From Rickettsiales bacterium (GTDB lineage Bacteria > Pseudomonadota > Alphaproteobacteria > Rickettsiales > UBA1997), in contig JAIRSX010000070.1 in the NCBI GenBank assembly GCA_031255235.1, positions 1 through 7,183 on the forward strand: a DNA stretch of 7,183 bases. Direction: 5' to 3'. Every line of letters begins with the position of its first letter. The stretch's first letter is position 1. A program made the position numbers and the translations under genes. The notes beneath the pieces are model-generated. The model worked only from the letters and a program-made list of their open reading frames with translations. It made no database searches and was not told the origin of the DNA. Below, in pieces: positions 1 to 5,684 of the stretch.

Positions 1-1654
1 TATGTGAACTCGACAAGGAAGTAATACAATAACAAAAATTATTAAAATTTAAAATATTCTTGCAAAAATCTTTTCGCTGTTGAGGAGTTGGACCTTTTAT
101 TATAAAATTTAGCAACGTAATGAAATTAGCTAAATTACCTCTTTGTTTCATAAGATCGCTTTGTCTATTTCTTAAAAACTTGTATAAATAATCTGATACT
201 ATTTGGTTCTTTCTGTGATCAATATTCATTTTTTGTTTTTGTAAATCATAAAGGGATTTTTCATTACTAAGTTTCTGTAAATCATTAAAATATTTTTTTA
301 TCCTTTCCCCCTGTTGCAATAAATCGTTTATTATTTTTAAATTTTTATAAATATTCCCATTATATCCTATGTCTTTTACAATTTTGAATACGTTTTTCCT
401 ACATTTTAGTAATCTAAATATTTTTTTAATTTTAAAACATTTTAATAAAAAAAAGCTATTTTTATCTTCATTATATTTGAATATATAATCTTCTATTTTC
501 TCAAGTTCTTCAAAAGAAGAGTTGTAATCTAATTTTTTTAAATTTAAAAATATATCATCGTTAAAATTCCCTCTATATACCGATATTTCCCTTTTATCAA
601 AATTGTCAATTTCATTTCTTAATTTAATTATTTTCTCCTCCTCCCCTTCTATTTCTTTTATCTTATCTATGCAATGCTTGTATTCATTACCATTAATCGA
701 TAAATTTTGTGGTATCGCTCCATTAAAAGTCAATATTTGATGAAAAAAATTTGCAGTACTTGTAATATCCCCTAAATCTAGCAAAACATTTCCTTGTGTA
801 ATTTTTTTCATCTTTTCCTTTACAACTTCTATTGCTTTATTATTTTTACTACAAAATAGAATCTTTTTATTATTTATAATAGCATTCAATAAAATATTTA
901 TTACAACCTGTGATTTACCAGTTCCGGGAGGACCATAAATTAAAGTTAAATCATTATTAAATGAAGAATAAATAGAATTAAATTGTTCCTTATTCATTGG
1001 TACAAATTCTCTTATATTATCTTCAAGTATACTTGTTCTTTTTGTATTTGTTCCTCCATTCATATTCAATAGGTATTTCAAAGAAGTATTTTGATAGTCG
1101 ATAGATGTTTTTAATTCTGTCAATTCGTTTTCTAATCCTTTTGTAAAATTCGAGATTTCTGTACTTAAAAATATAATTTCTGTATTAAAACTGTAATTTG
1201 GACGAATTTGTCCTATTTTTTTTAAAACTTCATTAAAATGTAAATTTTTTGTATCCAAATCTCCATGCAAATTAATAATTTCCAGCGCTAATTGAAAACC
1301 ATTTAAAAACGTTATTTTTTTTATAAACGCAGTATTTATTATTGGTTCCGTTAAATTGCATTGAAAACTACCATTTTTTCTAATGATTGGAAATAAGAAT
1401 AAAGGTATAATTTTATTATTTGACACGGTAGTCAAGTATCCAATGTATAAATTCTTTTTATTTTTACTGTTAAAATAAGCATTTCTAATATAGTCATAAC
1501 CTTCATTAGTCATTATCTCTGCATTTATATCACTTGGAACATCCGATAATTTTATAAAATCTTTTCCAATATTTGTTAATGGAAGATAAATACTTAAACT
1601 GTCGTATAAAATGCAATGTAAATAATAGTCACACAAATCTTTTATATTCGTCAT
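1..1654 (-). CDS. Superfamily 1 (Upf1-like, AAA_11-type) helicase-like ATPase, N-terminal part, truncated by window edge
   Basis: Probable nucleic-acid-dependent ATPase or helicase; substrate unknown. The frame is open from ATG at 1652-1654 to the left edge, giving 551 codons without a stop. Residues 1-210 are an N-terminal region I do not recognise. A Q-motif-like 'PMNKEQF' (Q224) precedes a perfect Walker A, GPPGTGKS, at 241-248, followed by 'QVVINILLNA' and 'ILFCSKNNKAIEVV' (266-278), wording typical of AAA_11/DUF4011-type SF1 helicases. Residues about 325-530 are a Lys/Glu-rich, probably helical or coiled-coil insertion. The visible end, 'YCITSLSSS' (542-550), matches the conserved TSLS segment that lies shortly before the DE-A-Q Walker B motif, so motifs II-VI should be just outside the window. 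The start is supported by a GGGAG ribosome site 7 bases upstream and by placement two bases after the lepA stop. Composition is low in G+C compared with lepA (15 of 60 G/C in row 301-360). A defence or repair role is possible but unproven. Confidence 0.85.
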   Translation of the reverse strand, partial: MTNIKDLCDYYLHCILYDSLSIYLPLTNIGKDFIKLSDVPSDINAEIMTNEGYDYIRNAYFNSKNKKNLYIGYLTTVSNNKIIPLFLFPIIRKNGSFQCNLTEPIINTAFIKKITFLNGFQLALEIINLHGDLDTKNLHFNEVLKKIGQIRPNYSFNTEIIFLSTEISNFTKGLENELTELKTSIDYQNTSLKYLLNMNGGTNTKRTSILEDNIREFVPMNKEQFNSIYSSFNNDLTLIYGPPGTGKSQVVINILLNAIINNKKILFCSKNNKAIEVVKEKMKKITQGNVLLDLGDITSTANFFHQILTFNGAIPQNLSINGNEYKHCIDKIKEIEGEEEKIIKLRNEIDNFDKREISVYRGNFNDDIFLNLKKLDYNSSFEELEKIEDYIFKYNEDKNSFFLLKCFKIKKIFRLLKCRKNVFKIVKDIGYNGNIYKNLKIINDLLQQGERIKKYFNDLQKLSNEKSLYDLQKQKMNIDHRKNQIVSDYLYKFLRNRQSDLMKQRGNLANFITLLNFIIKGPTPQQRKDFCKNILNFNNFCYCITSLSSSH

Positions 1655-1656
1655 TT

Positions 1657-3483
1657 TCAATCTCCCAACTTCAATACCTCCAAAAACGCACTCTGTGGAA
1701 TATCTACGTTACCTATCGATCTCATTCTTTTTTTACCCTTCTTCTGTTTTTCCAACAATTTTTTCTTTCGTGAAACATCTCCCCCATAACACTTTGCCAA
1801 CACATCCTTCTTAAAACCAGATAAATCTTCACGGGCAATAATTTTGCCATTCATAGATGCCTGGATTGCAATTTTAAACATTTGGCGTGGTATTACTTCT
1901 TTTAATTTTTCACACAATAGCCGCCCTTTTCTTTCACATTGCGATGTATGCATAATCAAACTTAAAGCATCAACATTTTCTCCGTTCACCAATATTTGCA
2001 ATTTTGCCAATTTGCTTTCTTCATAGCCTGACATTTCCCAGTCAAAACTTGCATACCCTTTCGTGTAAGACTTTAACTTATCATAAAAATCATACACAAT
2101 TTCGTTCAATGGTAGTTTGTATTTTATAACTGCTCTATCACCAACATAACTTAAATTTTGTTGTATTCCTCGTCTTACAGTACACAATTCCAATATATTG
2201 CCAAGATATTCATCAGGAGTCATAATTGTGGCATTTATCCACGGTTCTTCCATCTTAGAAATATATGTTTGATCTGGCATATCAATCGGATTGCAAACCT
2301 CTAAATACTCCTTATCATCATCAAATTTAAACCCCTTCTTTGTATTTGTATAAATTCTATAAATTACACTTGGAGCAGTAGTTATAAGGTCTAAATCGTA
2401 TTCTCTATCTAATCGTTCCTGTATGATTTCCAAATGTAAAAGACCTAAAAAACCACATCTAAAACCGAATCCGAGAGCAGATGAAGTTTCTGGCTCATAC
2501 TCAAAACTCGCATCATTCAGATGTAGTTTTGCAATACTTTCCTTGAAGACATCGTAATCATTTGCATCGACAGGGTAGATTCCACAAAATACAACTGGTA
2601 AATTCGGTTTAAACCCCTTTAGTGCAGGAGTTGTAGTATCGTCCGCATATATAACCGTATCACCAACTTTACAGTCATTTAAAGTTTTCATTTGAGCAGT
2701 AAAATAACCAATTTCACCCGCCTGTAATTCAGGAACTTCGATTTTTTTAGGAGTAAAAATTCCAACTTGCTGTATCTGAAATTGATTTTGAGTAGAGTAC
2801 ATCTTAATTTTATCACCTTTTTTCAAAACACCATCAATAACACGAACTAAAATCACAATACCTATATAAGTATCATACCAGCTATCAACAATAAGCACTT
2901 TCAAAGACTTAGTGGAATCACCTTGAGGAGGTGGTAAAAATTTGACGATATTTTCAAAGATTTGGTGAATACCGATACCTGTTTTTGCTGATGCTTCCAC
3001 AGCATTAGTGGTATCAAGACCAATAATATTCTCAATTTGTTCCTTCGTCTTTTGTATATCAGCACTCGGTAAATCAACTTTATTTAGAACAGGTATAATT
3101 TCATGGTTATTATCTATGGCTTGGTAAGCATTGGCAAGAGTTTGTGCTTCTACACCTTGAGTAGCATCCACCACAAGAAGTGAACCTTCACAAGAAGCAA
3201 GGGAACGGGATACCTCATAACCAAAATCAACATGACCGGGAGTATCCATAAGATTAAGAATATATTCCTCTCCATCATCTGCTTTATATTTTAATCTCAC
3301 AGTTTGGCTTTTAATGGTAATACCTTTCTCCTTTTCCAAATCCATGTTATCAAGGATTCTATCTTCCATTTCTCTTTTTTCCACCGCACCAACTTCCTCT
3401 ATAAGCCTATCTGCCAAGGTTGACTTCCCATGATCTATATGGGCTATGATAGCAAAGTTACGAATTTTCTGTAGATTTGTCAT
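1657..3483 (-). CDS. lepA: Elongation factor 4 (LepA), ribosomal back-translocase GTPase
   Basis: Translational GTPase that binds the ribosome, is proposed to back-translocate stalled ribosomes and to assist 30S biogenesis, and partitions between cytoplasm and membrane. The protein is complete at 608 residues, close to the family's usual length of about 600. Visible motifs: G1 'AHIDHGKST' (14-22), switch region 'EKGITIKSQTVRL' (52-64), G3 'DTPGH' (80-84, with the catalytic His84), G4 'NKVD' (134-137) and G5 'SAK' (165-167). The EF4-specific C-terminal domain is present, with 'FKKDVLAKCYGGD' followed by a basic 'SRKKKLLEKQKKGKKRMR' stretch and the usual 'PQSAFLEVL' end. All key residues are intact. 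The start is the first in-frame ATG giving the normal N-terminus; no good Shine-Dalgarno precedes it. It is probably the first gene of an operon with the helicase-like gene, which begins two bases after its TGA stop. Wording is alphaproteobacterial in style. Confidence 0.98.
   Translation of the reverse strand: MTNLQKIRNFAIIAHIDHGKSTLADRLIEEVGAVEKREMEDRILDNMDLEKEKGITIKSQTVRLKYKADDGEEYILNLMDTPGHVDFGYEVSRSLASCEGSLLVVDATQGVEAQTLANAYQAIDNNHEIIPVLNKVDLPSADIQKTKEQIENIIGLDTTNAVEASAKTGIGIHQIFENIVKFLPPPQGDSTKSLKVLIVDSWYDTYIGIVILVRVIDGVLKKGDKIKMYSTQNQFQIQQVGIFTPKKIEVPELQAGEIGYFTAQMKTLNDCKVGDTVIYADDTTTPALKGFKPNLPVVFCGIYPVDANDYDVFKESIAKLHLNDASFEYEPETSSALGFGFRCGFLGLLHLEIIQERLDREYDLDLITTAPSVIYRIYTNTKKGFKFDDDKEYLEVCNPIDMPDQTYISKMEEPWINATIMTPDEYLGNILELCTVRRGIQQNLSYVGDRAVIKYKLPLNEIVYDFYDKLKSYTKGYASFDWEMSGYEESKLAKLQILVNGENVDALSLIMHTSQCERKGRLLCEKLKEVIPRQMFKIAIQASMNGKIIAREDLSGFKKDVLAKCYGGDVSRKKKLLEKQKKGKKRMRSIGNVDIPQSAFLEVLKLGD
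1662..1666 (-). promoter_or_regulatory. Ribosome binding site for the helicase-like gene, inside the lepA 3' end
   Basis: On the minus strand GGGAG lies 7 bases before the ATG at 1652-1654, within the last lepA codons (the Leu-Gly-Asp end). It is the clearest Shine-Dalgarno sequence in the window and fixes this start. With the lepA TGA (1657-1659) only two bases from the ATG, re-initiation by ribosomes finishing lepA is likely. Confidence 0.7.
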
Positions 3484-3492
3484 TTATTCAAC

Positions 3493-3505
3493 ATTCGTTT
3501 CGAAT
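3493..3505. repeat. Small perfect palindrome in the lepA leader (ATTCG-TTT-CGAAT)
   Basis: A 5-bp perfect inverted repeat with a 3-base loop lies 10 bases before the lepA ATG, between the predicted transcription start (about 3507) and the gene. It would form a small hairpin in the mRNA near the initiation site, or could be a protein binding site. A stem this short may also be chance in AT-rich DNA. Confidence 0.35.
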
Positions 3506-3513
3506 ATATCCTC

Positions 3514-3541
3514 ATTGTATAAATAGTAATATAAAAATCAA
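3514..3541 (-). promoter_or_regulatory. Candidate sigma-70 promoter for lepA
   Basis: On the minus strand a TTGATT box (3536-3541) is separated by 16 bases from TACAAT (3514-3519), each one or two mismatches from the consensus. Transcription would start near 3507 and leave a leader of about 24 bases before the lepA ATG. The surrounding DNA is very AT-rich, which makes such matches easier by chance. Confidence 0.45.
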
Positions 3542-3653
3542 ATTGTTAATAGAAATAAAGAGGGAAAATGCAAAACAGACAAAAACACGAACAATGATTT
3601 TTTAATATCCACCTTCAATCTTATCATAATAATTTTTCTGTTATTTTTAAAAC

Positions 3654-3659
3654 TATATT
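3654..3659 (+). promoter_or_regulatory. Possible -10 box for the penicillin-binding protein gene
   Basis: TATATT lies 14 bases before the ATG at 3674. I see no convincing -35 partner at 16-18 bases. If used, the mRNA would have a leader of only about 8 bases, fitting the lack of any Shine-Dalgarno sequence before this gene. This is a weak call in an AT-rich stretch. Confidence 0.22.
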
Positions 3660-3673
3660 ATTTTTACTATCAG

Positions 3674-5437
3674 ATGAATAACGCTGTTCATAAAGTCCAT
3701 TTTTTTACAAAAGTTAGAAAAAGATGTTTTAGTTTTCTCATTATTTTTTCAACTTGGCTTGTGGTTGGCACAATTATTTTCGTTTTTTATTGTAGTACCG
3801 ATTTGCCAAACCTACACGATTTAATGAGAAACGATACAAAAACAGACATCAAATTGTTGTATTCCAATGATAATTTGTTGAAAAATTACAGTTCAACCAC
3901 AAATGAAATAAATAATTATGCAGAACTTCCTTTTGATCTATTAAATGCTTTGATTGCAACGGAAGACAGAAAATTTTTTAAACACTCAGGATTTGATTAT
4001 TTAGGAATTTTGCGAGCGGCTTTTGTAAATCTTAAATCGGGTTCCATAAGACAAGGCGGTTCAACTATCACTCAACAGGTAGCAAAAACTTTGTTGAGGA
4101 ATTCTAAAAAAACATTTAAAAGAAAAGTTCAAGAATTACTACTATCTATCCAACTTGAAAAAAAAATGAGCAAAGAGGAAATCTTGCTTTTATATTTGAA
4201 TAAATCCTATTTCGGCGCCGGTAAATACGGAATTTTAAATGCCAGCAAGTTCTATTTTAATAAAAATGTTAGCGATCTAAATTTAGAAGAATCTGCTATG
4301 TTAGTCGGCCTATTAAAAGCACCAAGCAGATATACCCCTCAAAACAATCCAGAATTGTCCATTCAAAGAACCAAACAGGTTATTGTAAATATGAAAAATG
4401 CCGGTCTTCTGGATGATACTAACTTTAATGGAACCACCCTAATTGAAAACACGACTTACAATATTAACTCCAATCTAAATCAAGAGATATATTTTGCTGA
4501 CTACATTAAAGGTCAATTACAGGATTACACATCCAAACAAGACATTATTGTCAAAACAACTTTAAATGATTCCATACAAAATGCTATTGAAAATACCATA
4601 AAACACATTGAACCAAAACATCAAATAGCGGTTGTGGTTTTGAATAGAAAAGGTGCCATATTGGGAATGACTGGTGGTATTGACTACAATAGTAGTGAAT
4701 TTAACAGAGCAATTTATGGTAGCAGACAAGCCGGTTCAGCCTTTAAATTGTTTGTCTATCTCGCTGGACTTGAGAAAGGACTGGAGATAGATAACGAATT
4801 TGTCGATGAACCTATCGCCGTTGGAACTTGGTTTCCGGAAAACTATAACGAAAAATATTATGGCAAGATCTCAATGTTAGATGCTTTTGCTAAATCATCA
4901 AACTCTGTGGCAGTTCAAATTAGTGAAATAGCAAAACCAAACAATGTAGCAAAAATGGCAAAAAAAATGGGTATATCTTCTCCAATCGACAAGGATGACC
5001 CAACCATTGCACTTGGCACAACACAGGTAAATTTGCTTGAATTAACTTCAAGCTATGCCGTTGTTATAAATGATGGAAAAGCAGTTATCCCCTTTGGCAT
5101 AAGAGAAATTAGAGACTATAGCGACGATATTATTTACGAAAAAATTGATAGCAATTTTAAGGTGATTTTAAATGATAAATTAGTCAGCGATGCAAAAAAA
5201 CTATTAAAAGAAGTTGTAACTAATGGCACAGGAAAGAGAGCCTATCTTGATAATTTAAGTATTGGTGGAAAAACTGGCACAACACAAAACTATGCAGATG
5301 CTTGGTTTGTTGGATATGTTGGTGATATCGTAATAGGAGTTTGGGTTGGCAATGACGATAATAGTAGTATGAAAAATGTCGGAGGTAGTGGACTACCAAT
5401 TGATATATGGAAAGGAATCGTAGAAAGATTGAAATAA
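3674..5437 (+). CDS. Class A penicillin-binding protein (bifunctional peptidoglycan glycosyltransferase/transpeptidase)
   Basis: Polymerises lipid II into glycan strands (GT51 domain) and cross-links the stem peptides (transpeptidase domain) on the outer face of the inner membrane. The basic N-terminus (13-17) followed by a hydrophobic segment (about 19-40) is a signal anchor. GT51 motifs: 'ATEDRKFFKHSGFD' (95-108, catalytic Glu97), 'RQGGSTITQQVAKTLL' (126-141), 'KRKVQE' (149-154), 'LYLNKSYFGAGKYGI' and 'ESAMLVGLLKAPSRYTP'. The transpeptidase motifs are all present: SAFK with nucleophile Ser355 and Lys358, SSN (408-410) and KTG (533-535). At 587 residues it is shorter than PBP1A (about 750-850), having little room for a domain between or after the catalytic domains. 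It is complete, from ATG to TAA. There is no obvious ribosome site; the start is supported by the N-terminal anchor. It is divergent from lepA and convergent with tRNA-Trp. The exact orthologue (mrcA, pbpF or similar) is not resolvable here. Confidence 0.96.
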   Translation: MNNAVHKVHFFTKVRKRCFSFLIIFSTWLVVGTIIFVFYCSTDLPNLHDLMRNDTKTDIKLLYSNDNLLKNYSSTTNEINNYAELPFDLLNALIATEDRKFFKHSGFDYLGILRAAFVNLKSGSIRQGGSTITQQVAKTLLRNSKKTFKRKVQELLLSIQLEKKMSKEEILLLYLNKSYFGAGKYGILNASKFYFNKNVSDLNLEESAMLVGLLKAPSRYTPQNNPELSIQRTKQVIVNMKNAGLLDDTNFNGTTLIENTTYNINSNLNQEIYFADYIKGQLQDYTSKQDIIVKTTLNDSIQNAIENTIKHIEPKHQIAVVVLNRKGAILGMTGGIDYNSSEFNRAIYGSRQAGSAFKLFVYLAGLEKGLEIDNEFVDEPIAVGTWFPENYNEKYYGKISMLDAFAKSSNSVAVQISEIAKPNNVAKMAKKMGISSPIDKDDPTIALGTTQVNLLELTSSYAVVINDGKAVIPFGIREIRDYSDDIIYEKIDSNFKVILNDKLVSDAKKLLKEVVTNGTGKRAYLDNLSIGGKTGTTQNYADAWFVGYVGDIVIGVWVGNDDNSSMKNVGGSGLPIDIWKGIVERLK

Positions 5438-5441
5438 GAAT

Positions 5442-5515
5442 TGGCAGGGGTAGTAAGAATCGAACTCACATCAAAGGTTTTGGAGACCCGTATTCTACCA
5501 TTGAACTATACCCCT
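5442..5515 (-). tRNA. trnW: tRNA-Trp (anticodon CCA)
   Basis: Folding the minus strand gives a full cloverleaf. The acceptor stem AGGGGTA pairs with TACCCCT, followed by discriminator G and an encoded CCA (5444-5442). The D arm is GTTC/GAAT with a short GG-containing loop. The anticodon loop CTCCAAA carries CCA. The variable loop is 4 bases. The T arm GTGAG/CTTAC has loop TTCGATT. G at the discriminator position is a known tryptophanyl-tRNA identity element. The anticodon stem CGGGT/ACCTT is weak: it has a C-T mismatch at the outermost pair and a G-T next to it. It reads UGG only, consistent with TGA acting as a stop in lepA. Its 3' end lies 4 bases from the PBP stop codon on the other strand. 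Confidence 0.95.
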
Positions 5516-5524
5516 ATTATGGGA

Positions 5525-5553
5525 ATAATATGCACTTAAGAAATAAAACACAA
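5525..5553 (-). promoter_or_regulatory. Promoter of tRNA-Trp
   Basis: On the minus strand TTGTGT (5548-5553) and TATTAT (5525-5530) are separated by exactly 17 bases, and the -10 box ends 9 bases before the mature tRNA 5' end. Transcription would start only a few bases ahead of the tRNA. Position and spacing both fit a sigma-70 promoter driving the tRNA alone. Confidence 0.6.
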
Positions 5554-5637
5554 AAATATTTATCAAATTTGTTGTATCTTTAAATCAGTTAAGTACGCTA
5601 CAACTTATTGGTATAGTTTTTTATCTTTAATTATCAC

Positions 5638-5664
5638 AATTGGTTTCAAAATAGAAACTCAATT
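5638..5664. repeat. Inverted repeat between the glycine-rich gene and tRNA-Trp, possible terminator
   Basis: On the plus strand AATTG GTTTC, loop AAAATA, GAAAC, a single bulged T, then CAATT gives a 10-bp stem with one bulge. It sits about 20 bases beyond the stop codon of the leftward glycine-rich gene and upstream of the tRNA promoter, the place expected for that gene's terminator. No T run follows on either strand, so a classical intrinsic terminator is not established. Confidence 0.4.
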
Positions 5665-5684
5665 ATTCAAATGTCCTAACAGAT

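Noticed and set aside
1573..2026. Short plus-strand frames over the lepA 3' half and the helicase start
   Set aside because: They lie antisense to well-supported genes and show no motif or start signal.
3481..3516. Minus-strand 11-codon frame (MRIYSKRMLNK) whose TGA overlaps the lepA ATG, a possible leader peptide
   Set aside because: Its ATG lies inside the predicted -10 box, so it would not be transcribed from that promoter, and it has no ribosome site.
3568..3597. Plus-strand 9-codon frame (MQNRQKHEQ) upstream of the PBP gene
   Set aside because: The preceding GAGGG is too close to the ATG for a normal Shine-Dalgarno, the frame is tiny, and there is no evidence for attenuation.
5442..5515. 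tRNA-Trp 3' end as an integration (att) site for the glycine-rich gene region
   Set aside because: The 3' side of the tRNA abuts the intact PBP gene within 4 bases, and no integrase or duplicated tRNA end is visible.
5571..5622. GTTGTA/TACAAC inverted repeat followed by a T run (5617-5622) as a terminator for the PBP transcript
   Set aside because: The stem is 6 bp with a 22-base loop, and the T run begins 12 bases after it, which does not fit an intrinsic terminator.
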